Shown here piece after piece: positions 9,274-18,022 of a DNA stretch of 64,000 nt. A model generated the notes under the pieces. It was not told where the DNA came from and did not search any database. It worked only from the letters and a program-made list of their open reading frames with translations. Made by a program: the position numbers and the translations under genes. Origin of the DNA: an uncultured Clostridia bacterium (lineage in GTDB: Bacteria > Bacillota > Clostridia > Christensenellales > DTU072); NCBI GenBank assembly GCA_934274515.1, contig CAKQTC010000006.1, positions 62,001-126,000 of the forward strand, read 5' to 3'. Every line of letters begins with the position of its first letter. Within the stretch, counting starts at the first letter, position 1.

Positions 9274-10076
9274 AGTATAAATTAATTTGTTCGGATTTGG
9301 ACGACACTCTTATCAATTCTAAAGGGGAATTGTGTTCGGGAACGAAACAGGCGATTAAGGACTACGAAACCAAAGGGGGAATTTTTTGTATCGTCACGGG
9401 AAGAATGACGTCGGGTGCGGTGCCGCTTTACCGCGAACTCGGATTGAAAAACGAACTTGCCACGTTTCAAGGCGCGGTTATATCTTCGCCGATTACCGGG
9501 GAAGTGTTTTATAAAAACGCCATACCGTGCGAAAAAGCGGTCGAGATAGGCAGGTTTATCGAAGACAACGGTTTTTATTATCAAACCTACGACGGAGATA
9601 AGTTTTATACCGCCACGCCAAACGATTTTACGAGATTGTACGGAAGATTGAGCCACGCGGATTTTGTTGCAACCGGAAAAAAATTGTCCGAATTTATTCT
9701 GGGGGAAAAGATAAATCCGCCCAAAATTTTACTTATGGAAGAACCCGAAAAAATACCCGAAATTATGAAAAAATTAAAGGTTAAATTCGGCAAAGAATTT
9801 TTGATAAATACCAGTAAACCGTTTATAATCGAAATAATACCGCACGGCATAAATAAAGGATTGGCAGTGGATTTTATCGCGAAAAGGCACGGTATAAAGA
9901 AAGACGAAGTCATCTGCATAGGCGACTCGGAAAACGACCTTACAATGATAGAATATGCGGCTGTCGGCGCGTGTGTGGCAAGCGGCTCGCCCGTAGCAAA
10001 AGAAAAAGCCGACGTCATCGCTCCGTCCTGCGACGACGACCCGATAAAATGGCTGATTGACTCTTACTGTAAATAA
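9270..10076 (+). CDS. Cof-type HAD-superfamily phosphatase
   Basis: A 268-residue member of the Cof/YidA branch of haloacid dehalogenase hydrolases, which dephosphorylate small phosphorylated metabolites such as sugar phosphates or flavins. The four HAD motifs are present: S-D-L-D-D-T-L near residue 8 (nucleophile and acid/base Asp), V-T-G-R for motif II, G-I-N-K-G-L with the motif III Lys, and I-G-D-S-E-N-D-L-T-M-I for motif IV. The region between motifs II and III is long, as expected for the type IIB cap of this branch. It overlaps uvrC by ATGA. The substrate cannot be told from sequence. Confidence 0.9.
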   Translation: MKYKLICSDLDDTLINSKGELCSGTKQAIKDYETKGGIFCIVTGRMTSGAVPLYRELGLKNELATFQGAVISSPITGEVFYKNAIPCEKAVEIGRFIEDNGFYYQTYDGDKFYTATPNDFTRLYGRLSHADFVATGKKLSEFILGEKINPPKILLMEEPEKIPEIMKKLKVKFGKEFLINTSKPFIIEIIPHGINKGLAVDFIAKRHGIKKDEVICIGDSENDLTMIEYAAVGACVASGSPVAKEKADVIAPSCDDDPIKWLIDSYCK

Positions 10077-10106
10077 TTCGTAAACACGACCGAATTGTCG
10101 GGAAGT

Positions 10107-10136
10107 GTACTCATATTTTAATCCGACATAGAGTAC
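10107..10136. repeat. Inverted repeat GTACTC/GAGTAC upstream of murB
   Basis: GTACTC (10107-10112) and GAGTAC (10131-10136) form an inverted repeat with an 18-base loop in the gap before murB. It could be a regulatory site or chance; there is no T run, so it is not a terminator. Confidence 0.3.
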
Positions 10137-10156
10137 GAATATAAGGTATATGCGCG

Positions 10157-10185
10157 TTGACTTAAACGCGTAGGAGGGTTATAAT
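10157..10185 (+). promoter_or_regulatory. Consensus-like promoter overlapping the murB ribosome site
   Basis: TTGACT (10157-10162), a 17-base spacer and TATAAT (10180-10185). The spacer contains the murB ribosome site TAGGAGGG, and the -10 box ends two bases before the ATG. A transcript from this promoter would begin inside codon 2, so either it does not serve murB from this ATG or the match is fortuitous. Confidence 0.4.
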
Positions 10186-10187
10186 AT

Positions 10188-11066
10188 ATGAGTATAGTAA
10201 GTTTGGAAACCGACTGTTCGCGTCTGTCGTCGGTAGGTTGCGGAGGCGTGATAAAACGTGCGTTTTTTCCGCAAAACACGGCAGAACTAACGGAAATAGC
10301 GAGCGAAATCGCGCGCGACGAGTACGTCATTCTCGGCGGACTGACAAACACGCTCGTGTTGGACGAGTTTGACGGAGCGGCTGTGTTCGGCACGCTTATG
10401 AAAGGAATATCCGTGCGAGGCGATACGATACGGGTTAAATCCGGCGAAACGTTTGCAAAACTTTGCGGCGTTGCGCAGTATGCGTCGTTGGGCGGAGCGG
10501 AAAGTTTTTTCGGGTTGCCCGGCACGATAGGCGGCGCAGTCGTGGGGAATAGCGGTTGTTTCGGGTCGGAAATAAGCGAAGTGCTTGAAAGCGTGACGGT
10601 ATTCAGGCTCGACGACGGCGAAACGGAAACGCTTAGCCGCGACGAAATCGCGTTCGGGTATCGGTACAGCAACCTAAGAAAGAACAAAGATTTTATTTTG
10701 GACGCGACGTTGAGGCTATATCCCGAACAAAGTCGCATTATCGCGGAAAAAATGGCGCAAACTCGGAAAATGCGGCAAATAAAGCAACCGAAGGGCAAAT
10801 CGCTCGGCAGTTTTTTCAAACAGTATAACGGCGTGAGCGCAGGGTATTATATCGAAAAAGCAGGACTTAAAGGGTACGAAAAAAACGGCGTAAAAGTAAG
10901 CGAAACGCACGCGAATTTTTTGATAAACGAAACGGGAAATGCGGCGAATTATCTCGAAATCGCCGAGTTCATCGAAAAAACCGTGTACGATAAGTTAGGG
11001 ATAAAACTTGATAGAGAGGTAAACGTAGTTGGAGAAGAAGACCGTAAGAGAAACAGTGACGGATGA
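10188..11066 (+). CDS. murB: UDP-N-acetylenolpyruvoylglucosamine reductase
   Basis: MurB reduces UDP-GlcNAc-enolpyruvate to UDP-MurNAc with NADPH and FAD, the second step of peptidoglycan precursor synthesis in the cytoplasm. The 292 residues show the FAD-binding features GGLTNTLV and G-L-P-G-T-I-G-G-A-V-V-G-N-S-G-C-F-G, then the F-G-Y-R-Y-S motif. The active-site segment K-S-L-G-S-F-F-K carries the catalytic Ser. AGYYIEKAGLKG and H-A-N-F-L-I-N follow near the end. The start is ATG 10188 behind TAGGAGGG. The gene overlaps whiA by 38 bases, so murB, whiA and probably dnaE form one unit. Confidence 0.95.
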   Translation: MSIVSLETDCSRLSSVGCGGVIKRAFFPQNTAELTEIASEIARDEYVILGGLTNTLVLDEFDGAAVFGTLMKGISVRGDTIRVKSGETFAKLCGVAQYASLGGAESFFGLPGTIGGAVVGNSGCFGSEISEVLESVTVFRLDDGETETLSRDEIAFGYRYSNLRKNKDFILDATLRLYPEQSRIIAEKMAQTRKMRQIKQPKGKSLGSFFKQYNGVSAGYYIEKAGLKGYEKNGVKVSETHANFLINETGNAANYLEIAEFIEKTVYDKLGIKLDREVNVVGEEDRKRNSDG

Positions 11067-11994
11067 ACTGTGTTCGCTTGAAATAAAAAGAAACGCGCGA
11101 TTTCCGTTTTTAAGCGGAGTCATCCGCGGCGCGGGCGAACTTCATTTCTCTTTCAATGGTTTTATCACCGAAATTAGGCATAAAAACGAAAAATTCGTTA
11201 ATCTTGTCGCGGAAGTTTTAAGCGATATTTATGGCGAACGCCCGGAAATAATGACTACGGGAGAAATCGTCGGAGGGGAGAGAGAGCGGCTGTTTTCCAT
11301 AGCGTTGTCTGTCGAGAAATCCGCCGATTTGCTTGAAAAATGCCGCATTGTCAAGGATAAGTACGAATTTGTGGACGGGTTGCCGAAAGATTTTATAGAG
11401 CAAAACGGCGCAAGACGAGCGTTTTTACGCGGCTTGTACCTTGCCTGCGGTTCGCTGCGAGTTCCGGAAGACAAAACCGACAAAAAAAGCGGCGGTTATA
11501 CGCTGTCGTTTAATCTTAACTCGGACAAAGTAAAACAAGACGTAATCGAACTGTTGGCGCGCGAAGCGCAAATAGAAAAAGACGCGGTAAAGTCAAAAAA
11601 AACGGGCAACGGGATTTACGTTAAAAATTCCGAAGCGGTGTGCAACGTGCTTACCGCACTCGGCAGCGTACGCGGCGCACTCGAAACGTACGACATCATC
11701 GCAAAACGACAAATTATGAACAACGTTAATCGCGCGCGTAACTGCGATATGGCAAACATCGACAAAACGGTAAGAGCGGTGAGAGTTCAACTCGAAGCCA
11801 TAAAAAAACTCGAACAGAGCGGAAAAATAAACGACGTCAGCGAGGAGTTACAACAAACTTGTCGTCTTAGAAAGGAGTTTCCCGACATAGGGATAGAAGA
11901 ACTCGGCGCCCAGTTTAATCCGCCGGTCGGCAAAAGTTGCGTCAACCACAGGCTACGGAGAATAATAGAACTTGCGTCCGAAACCGGCGATTAG
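11029..11994 (+). CDS. whiA: WhiA-family DNA-binding protein
   Basis: WhiA is the Gram-positive chromosome-associated protein that controls sporulation in Streptomyces and affects division and nucleoid organisation in Bacillus. The 321 residues show the N-terminal T-D-E-L-C opening and the degenerate LAGLIDADG homing-endonuclease-like core. The C-terminal helix-turn-helix reads G-I-E-E-L-G-A-Q-F-N-P-P-V-G-K-S, followed by C-V-N-H-R-L-R-R-I, a near-perfect family signature. The start is a TTG with GAGAGGT about ten bases upstream, inside the end of murB. In many Firmicutes whiA sits beside rapZ and yvcK; neither is present here. Confidence 0.95.
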   Translation: MEKKTVRETVTDELCSLEIKRNARFPFLSGVIRGAGELHFSFNGFITEIRHKNEKFVNLVAEVLSDIYGERPEIMTTGEIVGGERERLFSIALSVEKSADLLEKCRIVKDKYEFVDGLPKDFIEQNGARRAFLRGLYLACGSLRVPEDKTDKKSGGYTLSFNLNSDKVKQDVIELLAREAQIEKDAVKSKKTGNGIYVKNSEAVCNVLTALGSVRGALETYDIIAKRQIMNNVNRARNCDMANIDKTVRAVRVQLEAIKKLEQSGKINDVSEELQQTCRLRKEFPDIGIEELGAQFNPPVGKSCVNHRLRRIIELASETGD

Positions 11995-12063
11995 ACGGTT
12001 CGGGGGCAAAAAGACATAACGAATAGACGAAACACGAAAAGAACGGAAAACACGGGAGAAGAA

Positions 12064-15000
12064 ATGAAAGAATTCGTACATCTTCATAATCATACGGAAT
12101 ACAGTTTGCTTGACGGTTGCGCAAGAGTGACCGCGCTCGTCCGAAAAGCGAAAGAAGAGGGCGCGCGCGCGGTTGCGATTACCGATCACGGCAATATGTA
12201 CGGCGCGATTAAGTTTTATAAAGAATGTCTAAAAAACGACATAAAACCGATAATCGGAATGGAAGCGTATATGTGCGACGATATGACGGAAAAAAGTCGT
12301 AAGCGTTATCACCTTATTTTGCTTGCAAAAGACGACGTCGGATTCCATAATCTTGCAAAAATATCGAGCGAAGCGTTTGTGGACGGGTTTTACGAAAAAC
12401 CGAGAGCGGACTTTGCACTTCTCGAAAAATACAAAGAAGGGCTTATTTGTCTTTCGGCGTGTATCGCCGGCGAAATTCCGCAAAAACTTCTCGAACGCGA
12501 CTTTAAGGGCGCGCTTGCCGTGGCAAGAAAATATAAGGATCTTTTCGGCGACGATTTTTATATCGAACTACAAAACCACGGGTTGCCCGAAGAAAGGGAA
12601 GTCATCAATAATCTTAAACGCATAGCGTACGAAATAGGAGCGAAAACCGTCGCGACGAACGACTTGCATTATATCGACAAGTCGGATTGGAAAGCGCAGG
12701 ATATCTTGTTGTGTATTCAAACAGGCTCTGACCTTGACGACCCGAAACGGTTCAAATTCCCGAACCACGAATTTTATTATAAAACGTACGACGAAATGAT
12801 GGACGCAATTCAAGACGAAGACGCGCTTGCGACTTCTCTCGAAATAGCGGATAAATGCAATCTCGTCATCGAATTCCATAAATATACCATACCGAAATAT
12901 ATTCCGCCCGAAGGCTACGAAGACGACAAAGACTTTTTGCGGAAAATGGCGATGCAAGGGCTTAAAGACAGATATAAAGTAGTTACGCCTAAGATAATAA
13001 AACGCGCGGAAGACGAACTCAACACCATAATCACGATGGGGTTCGCGTCGTATTACCTTATCGTTTGGGATTTTATCAACTATGCAAAAAGCCACGGTAT
13101 TCCCGTAGGGGCGGGGCGCGGTAGCGGCGTAGGAAGCATAGTCGCGTACGCGATAAGAATAACCGACGTCGATCCGCTTAAATACGACTTGATTTTTGAA
13201 AGGTTTCTCAATTCGAGCCGTCAGACGATGCCCGACTTCGACGTAGACTTCTGCTCGGACAGACGGGAAGAAGTCATCGAATACGTAAGAGAAAAATACC
13301 ACTCCGACCACGTCGCGCAAATAATAACGTTCGGAACGATGAAGAAAAAGAACGCGATAAAAAACGTGGCGAGGGTATATAAAATTCCGTTCTCCGAAGC
13401 CAACGCGCTCGTAAAAAACATCACCGATAACGACAAAAAAGTTCATATCGCCGACTTGCTCGACCGTAAAGGCGGACATTGCGTGGAAGAACTCGCAGAT
13501 ATGTACGAAAATAACTCGACTTATAAGGAAATTATCGATCTTGCCATGCAAATCGAAGATATGCCGAAGGACAGGGGCAAACACGCCGCAGGCGTCATAA
13601 TATGCTCCATTCCCGTAAGCGATAAAGTTCCGCTCGCACGCAACGACGAAGATATCGTTACGCAATTCGATATGGTCGAGTGCGAGGAGTTAGGGTTACT
13701 GAAAATGGACTTTTTGGCACTCAAAACCCTTACAGATATAGATATGACAAAGCGGTTTCTCAAAAAATATCGCAATCGAGAAATCGACTTTAACGAACTC
13801 GGATACGACGATCAAGAAACGTATAAGATGATAGGCGACGGGGATACAGATACGGTGTTCCAACTCGAAAGCGGCGGAATGAAAGACTTTATGCGTAAGT
13901 TAAAACCGTCTATACTCGAAGAAATCATAGCAGGCGTTAGTTTGTACAGACCGGGGCCTATGGCGTATATCCCGGCTTATATCACCAACAAATTTAACCC
14001 CGACAAAATCGATTATCAACACCCGAAACTCGTCGATATATTAAAGACGACGTACGGAATAGTCGTTTATCAAGAACAAGCGATGAGAATTACGCAGGCG
14101 CTTGCCGGGTATTCGCTTAACGAAGCGGATAACTTCCGTAAGTTTATAAGTAAGAAAAAACTCGACCAAATACCCGCGCAGAGAAAGAAGTTCGTTGACG
14201 GTTGCGTTAAGAACAACGTAAGCGAAGAGTTTGCGCTGAGCATGTGGAACAAACTCGAAGAATTCGGGCGGTACGCGTTTAACAAATCGCACGCCGCGGC
14301 GTATTCGGTGCTTACGTACCAAACGGCGTATCTAAAACATTATTATCCCGTCGAATATCTGTGTTCGGTAATCAATAACCGTATTACCAACCCCGTGGAC
14401 ACGGCGAAATATCTAAGACTGATAAAGGAAATGGGAATAACGCTGTATCAACCGGATATAAACCACAGCGAAGGGCTGTTCGTTCCGGAAAAAGAAGGAA
14501 TTCGCTACGGGCTTGCGTGTATTAAAAACGTCGGGAAAGCGGCGGTGGATTCGGTTGTAGCCGAAAGAGAGAAAAACGGCGAGTTCAAAGACCTGTCAGA
14601 TTTTATCAGAAGAGCGAGTAGCGAAGCGATAAACAGAAGAATGATAGAAAGCCTTATAAAAGGCGGCGCATTCGACTGTTTCGGACACAACCGCGCCACG
14701 CTTATGGCAAATTACGAAAACGTAATGGAAATAGAAACGAAAAACAAAGCGTTGTTGGACGGCGGTCAGTTCTTTTTCGATTTTATGCTCGATAATAGCG
14801 ATTTTAAGTATAAACCCGTATCGGAAAGCAAACAGTCAAGACTGAAACTCGAAAAAGAAGTTTTAGGCAGGTACGTTACCGGACATCCGCTCGAAGACCA
14901 CGAAGAAGAGTTTAAGAAGTTCAACTTCAATACGACGATGCTCGCACCCATCGAGGACGAAACGGAAGAACCGGAGTACGACGACGACGGAAACGTAATC

Positions 15001-15522
15001 GAACACTATAAGTATAACGTAAACGACGGGGACGTAATACTTTTCGGCGGGCTGCTAAGCGACGTTACGATAAAAGTCAATAAAAACAATAAAAAATGGG
15101 GTTTTGCCACCATAGAAGACTTCTACGGCAGCGCGGAAATCACGTTTTTCGGAAATTCGTATACGAAATATAAAGACTTGCTCGTGGACGATAACCTTGT
15201 AAAAATACGCGGTAAAATCAGCATAAGCGAAGACAGACCGACGCCGAGAATAGAAGTGCAGGCTGTGTTGCCGTGGGGGTTGTCCGACAAGGAAATCGCC
15301 GAAGATACGCGTTCGCTTTGTCTTAGAATGGAAAACGACGAAGAAATTTACACGAAAGTAACTAACCTTCTTTCAAGTTATTCCGATCCGCACGGCGCGA
15401 AAGTAAAAATTCAAGTGGACGGGAAACTTTTTCTCCTTGATTTGCGTGTGGCGAACGTCGAAGGGATAAAAAGCCGTTTGGTCGGAATATTAGGTTATAA
15501 TAACGTGAAAATCTTGGATTAA
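12064..15522 (+). CDS. dnaE: DNA polymerase III alpha subunit (DnaE)
   Basis: Replicative-type DNA polymerase of 1152 residues. The PHP domain begins at once (HLHNHTEYSLLDG, TDHGNMYGA). The palm follows with G-A-G-R-G-S-G-V-G-S near residue 350 and the catalytic P-D-F-D-V-D-F near 390. The fingers contain the Y-R-P-G-P-M motif, and FGRYAFNKSHAAAYS lies further on. Near the C-terminus a helix-hairpin-helix (YGLACIKNVGKAAVDSV) and an OB fold (FGGLLSDVTIKVNKNNKKWG) are visible. Length fits the family. The start is ATG 12064 behind GGAGAAGAA. The last 161 bases are also read on the other strand by the YkvI-like gene. Confidence 0.97.
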   Translation: MKEFVHLHNHTEYSLLDGCARVTALVRKAKEEGARAVAITDHGNMYGAIKFYKECLKNDIKPIIGMEAYMCDDMTEKSRKRYHLILLAKDDVGFHNLAKISSEAFVDGFYEKPRADFALLEKYKEGLICLSACIAGEIPQKLLERDFKGALAVARKYKDLFGDDFYIELQNHGLPEEREVINNLKRIAYEIGAKTVATNDLHYIDKSDWKAQDILLCIQTGSDLDDPKRFKFPNHEFYYKTYDEMMDAIQDEDALATSLEIADKCNLVIEFHKYTIPKYIPPEGYEDDKDFLRKMAMQGLKDRYKVVTPKIIKRAEDELNTIITMGFASYYLIVWDFINYAKSHGIPVGAGRGSGVGSIVAYAIRITDVDPLKYDLIFERFLNSSRQTMPDFDVDFCSDRREEVIEYVREKYHSDHVAQIITFGTMKKKNAIKNVARVYKIPFSEANALVKNITDNDKKVHIADLLDRKGGHCVEELADMYENNSTYKEIIDLAMQIEDMPKDRGKHAAGVIICSIPVSDKVPLARNDEDIVTQFDMVECEELGLLKMDFLALKTLTDIDMTKRFLKKYRNREIDFNELGYDDQETYKMIGDGDTDTVFQLESGGMKDFMRKLKPSILEEIIAGVSLYRPGPMAYIPAYITNKFNPDKIDYQHPKLVDILKTTYGIVVYQEQAMRITQALAGYSLNEADNFRKFISKKKLDQIPAQRKKFVDGCVKNNVSEEFALSMWNKLEEFGRYAFNKSHAAAYSVLTYQTAYLKHYYPVEYLCSVINNRITNPVDTAKYLRLIKEMGITLYQPDINHSEGLFVPEKEGIRYGLACIKNVGKAAVDSVVAEREKNGEFKDLSDFIRRASSEAINRRMIESLIKGGAFDCFGHNRATLMANYENVMEIETKNKALLDGGQFFFDFMLDNSDFKYKPVSESKQSRLKLEKEVLGRYVTGHPLEDHEEEFKKFNFNTTMLAPIEDETEEPEYDDDGNVIEHYKYNVNDGDVILFGGLLSDVTIKVNKNNKKWGFATIEDFYGSAEITFFGNSYTKYKDLLVDDNLVKIRGKISISEDRPTPRIEVQAVLPWGLSDKEIAEDTRSLCLRMENDEEIYTKVTNLLSSYSDPHGAKVKIQVDGKLFLLDLRVANVEGIKSRLVGILGYNNVKILD

Positions 15523-16423
15523 GTAACCAAATAACGCCCGCGCAAACCACGACAGCACCGCCGAGCGCGCCGATAATCGGGTAGAACGTGTCCACAATAC
15601 CCGCAAACCCGAACGTAGACGCAAGAAGAGCGAGAACGGTAACCGCGACCGCGGCAATTTTGTTGTTGCCCGAACAAACGGATAGCGTGCCGATTACCGT
15701 GGTAATCATTGCAAGATAAAGCACGACGTTGCCGACGATCCGTAGTCCGAGGGCGTCGGCTCGTTCGATAAAGGGCATTTCCGCCGACACGTTTTTCGTG
15801 ACGGAATAGACGCAAACAAGCATAATCGTGAGAATAATACCGGACAAGACGGCGCATATCGCGCTTTCTTTTTTTGTAGGAGCGTCACCCGTCGCGCCGA
15901 TAAAAAAACCGCCCGTGATGAGGTTCATCGACGCATAAGTAAAGGAATTGCTTACGCCGAATTTTCCGTCGAAGTGCAAGTGAAAATCCTTGAAAAAAAC
16001 TACGAGAACGAGAACAAGTATCACGGGAACTATCAGCAAGTTCATCGTTTTGATGCCTTTAATTCCGAAAAGAACCACCGCAAGACAAATAAGGGCGGTA
16101 ATAATCGCGCCGCCTTCGATGGAAAACAAGTTTTTTATTACGACGTCGCTGCCTGCCGTCGTCGCACACAAAACGCAAAAATTAGCGACGAAAGCAAACG
16201 CGCGTAAAGCCTTTTCAAGGAACCCGAACGAGGTGAAAACATTACCGAAAGAAGAGGATAAGCGCAGAATAACGTAACAGAATAAACCGAGAAAAAAACC
16301 CGATAAGACGACGGAAAGAACAGAATAATCCGAAAAGAAAAGAGTGATTTCTCTGCCCGTGGCAAAACCCGCGCCGATGACGGTCCCTACAAACGCGCCG
16401 CATAAACCAAGTGCTTTTTTCAT
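15362..16423 (-). CDS. YkvI-type membrane transporter with C-terminal tail antisense to dnaE
   Basis: A 353-residue polytopic membrane protein of the YkvI family (APC-like fold), substrate unknown. I start it at the ATG at 16423, where the product begins MKKALGLCGAFVGTVIGAGF, the family opening with the G-A-G-F-A-T-G-R-E motif in helix 1. About nine further hydrophobic helices follow. Upstream codons in the frame lack this look. The last helix (AVVVCAGVIWLL) ends almost exactly opposite the dnaE stop codon. The final 52 residues (from N-P-R-F-S to the stop at 15362) are read entirely from the antisense of dnaE and are arginine-rich with no helix. This looks like loss of the original gene end by deletion. 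The ribosome site is weak (AAAG). Confidence 0.8.
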   Translation of the reverse strand: MKKALGLCGAFVGTVIGAGFATGREITLFFSDYSVLSVVLSGFFLGLFCYVILRLSSSFGNVFTSFGFLEKALRAFAFVANFCVLCATTAGSDVVIKNLFSIEGGAIITALICLAVVLFGIKGIKTMNLLIVPVILVLVLVVFFKDFHLHFDGKFGVSNSFTYASMNLITGGFFIGATGDAPTKKESAICAVLSGIILTIMLVCVYSVTKNVSAEMPFIERADALGLRIVGNVVLYLAMITTVIGTLSVCSGNNKIAAVAVTVLALLASTFGFAGIVDTFYPIIGALGGAVVVCAGVIWLLNPRFSRYYNLIFRPNGFLSLRRSPHANQGEKVSRPLEFLLSRRADRNNLKEG

Positions 16424-16482
16424 CTTTATATAAGATATTGCGGCAAGACGGGTTTTATTCGCGTATATAAAGTGAAAAAGAC

Positions 16483-16511
16483 TTGACAAGCGGCTGTATG
16501 TTTGTTAGGAT
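16483..16511 (+). promoter_or_regulatory. Promoter of the MATE-gene leader
   Basis: A perfect TTGACA (16483-16488), a 17-base spacer and TAGGAT (16506-16511). Transcription would start near 16518, giving a leader of about 110 bases before the MATE start codon. Confidence 0.75.
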
Positions 16512-16517
16512 ATGTTC

Positions 16518-16610
16518 GGTTTGATAACGTAAGGTTTTGCCGCCGGGTAAAACCGTAGACGTCGGTTTTTTGTCGTTAGGCCTAGAAGACAAGAAACGCG
16601 GCGTTTTTTG
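16518..16610 (+). promoter_or_regulatory. Structured leader of the MATE gene, candidate guanidine-IV (mepA-type) riboswitch
   Basis: Two hairpins are visible. The first is GGTTTT (16533-16538) with AAAACC (16549-16554), closing loop GCCGCCGGGT. The second is TTGTC (16570-16574) with GACAA (16588-16592), closing a loop that holds the palindrome TAGGCCTA. The loops contain complementary GCC and GGC, so a loop-loop contact is possible. A small AAACG/CGTTT hairpin with a T run (16594-16609) follows and could act as a terminator. Two hairpins, a loop contact and a terminator directly before a MATE gene is the arrangement I associate with the mepA motif (guanidine-IV). The class assignment rests on that architecture and context, not on a consensus match I can verify. 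Confidence 0.5.
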
Positions 16611-16629
16611 TTGACAAGAGAAAAAAGGA

Positions 16630-17973
16630 ATGAAGAAGAGAGTAGTTTTATCGCAGTTTACGCGCTATACCGGGCTGAACGTGCTGGGAATGATAGGGAT
16701 ATCGTGCTACATTTTGGCGGACACGTTTTTTATCTCGAAGGGAATGGGGACGGACGGTCTTGCCGCGCTCAATTTCGCATTGCCCGCGTACTCGATTATG
16801 TACGGGTGCGGATTGATGATAGGCGTGGGCGGTTCGACTCTGTACAACGTTTATCGAGCGCGAGGAGATGAAACGGCAGGGAAAAGAACGTTTGTCAACT
16901 CTCTACTGCTGGGATGCTTGTTTTCCTTGATTTTCGTCATAATCGGCGCGATTTTCGCTAGGGAAATGATACAATTTTTGGGCGCGAAAGAAAAAGCGGT
17001 CGTGGATATGGGCGAGATTTATTTTAGAGTTTTGTGGCTGTTTTCCCCCGCGTTTATATTAAACTCGATTGTTTTGTCGTTTTTAAGAAACGACGGCGCA
17101 CCGCTAGTCGCAATGATAGGAATGGTCGCAGGCAGTTTGATGAATATTCTGCTCGACTGGGTTTTTATTTTTCCGCTTGAAATGGGAATATTCGGCGCGA
17201 TACTTGCCACGGGACTTTCCCCGATAATAAGTTTAGCCGTGTACCTACCGTACTTTTTGAGAAAGAAAAACGGTTTTTCGCTAGGGAAAACGCCGATTGA
17301 ACCTAAATTGTGCGCCAAAGCAATGCTCATCGGTTTTCCGTCGCTTCTTGCGGAAGTGTCTACGGCGACTGTAACGTTTTGTTTCAACAAAATTATGTAC
17401 GGACTGGAAAACAACGTCGGAGTAGCGGCGTACGGCGTAATAGCAAACGTCATAGTCGTAGTGCTTGCAATGTTTAACGGCATAGCGAGCGGAGCCCAAC
17501 CGCTTATAAGCAAATTCTACGCGATGAATAATAAAATCGGCGTGAGAAAAATACTTACGCTAGCGATGATTTCGACCGCGTTTGTCGGGGTCGCGGTGTA
17601 CGTCGCGGCTTATTCTTCCGCAAGTTTTATCGTCGGAATATTTAACTCGGAACATAGCGCGGCAATGCAGACGCTTGCGGAAAGGGGAGTGAAACTGTAT
17701 TTTATAGGGTCGCTTTTTGCAGGGATAAACATCGTGACTTCCACGTATTTTGCGGCAAGAGAAAAAACGATGCGAGCGCAAACGGTGTCGCTGGCGAGAG
17801 GGTTCGCGTTTATATTGCCGGCGGCGTTTATAATGTCGAAAACGCTGGGAACGGACGGACTGTGGTTGTCTTTCCCGATAAGCGAATTAGCGGTAATGAT
17901 ACTTAGCGGAGCGTTGATAATGGCGGAATTTTCAGCGGAGCGAAGGGAAGAGAAAAAACGGCTAACTGCATAA
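16630..17973 (+). CDS. MATE-family multidrug efflux transporter (MepA-like)
   Basis: A 447-residue membrane protein of the multidrug and toxic compound extrusion family, which exports cationic compounds in exchange for H+ or Na+. About twelve hydrophobic helices are present in two repeated halves. The first opens with FTRYTGLNVLGMIGISCYILADTFF, matching the 'P/T-x-x-x-x-x-x-x-x-x-Y-x-x-x-D-x-x-F' start of MepA-type proteins. Helix 5-6 contains NSIVLSFLRNDGAP, the family 'R-N-D-G-x-P' loop. The second half repeats this with FNGIASGAQPLISKFYAMNN. The start is ATG 16630 close behind AAAAGGA. The upstream leader suggests ligand control. The gene is a single unit ending just before tRNA-Gln. Confidence 0.92.
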   Translation: MKKRVVLSQFTRYTGLNVLGMIGISCYILADTFFISKGMGTDGLAALNFALPAYSIMYGCGLMIGVGGSTLYNVYRARGDETAGKRTFVNSLLLGCLFSLIFVIIGAIFAREMIQFLGAKEKAVVDMGEIYFRVLWLFSPAFILNSIVLSFLRNDGAPLVAMIGMVAGSLMNILLDWVFIFPLEMGIFGAILATGLSPIISLAVYLPYFLRKKNGFSLGKTPIEPKLCAKAMLIGFPSLLAEVSTATVTFCFNKIMYGLENNVGVAAYGVIANVIVVVLAMFNGIASGAQPLISKFYAMNNKIGVRKILTLAMISTAFVGVAVYVAAYSSASFIVGIFNSEHSAAMQTLAERGVKLYFIGSLFAGINIVTSTYFAAREKTMRAQTVSLARGFAFILPAAFIMSKTLGTDGLWLSFPISELAVMILSGALIMAEFSAERREEKKRLTA

Positions 17974-17979
17974 AAACGC

Positions 17980-18009
17980 TTGACTTTGAAACGTACGGTA
18001 TAGTAGAAT
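17980..18009 (+). promoter_or_regulatory. Promoter of tRNA-Gln
   Basis: TTGACT (17980-17985), an 18-base spacer and TAGAAT (18004-18009), 14 bases before the mature tRNA 5' end. Confidence 0.7.
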
Positions 18010-18022
18010 AACAGTCGAACGT

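Noticed and set aside
12568..13665. 365-codon minus-strand frame inside dnaE
   Set aside because: Fully antisense to the conserved polymerase core; composition is that of a shadow frame.
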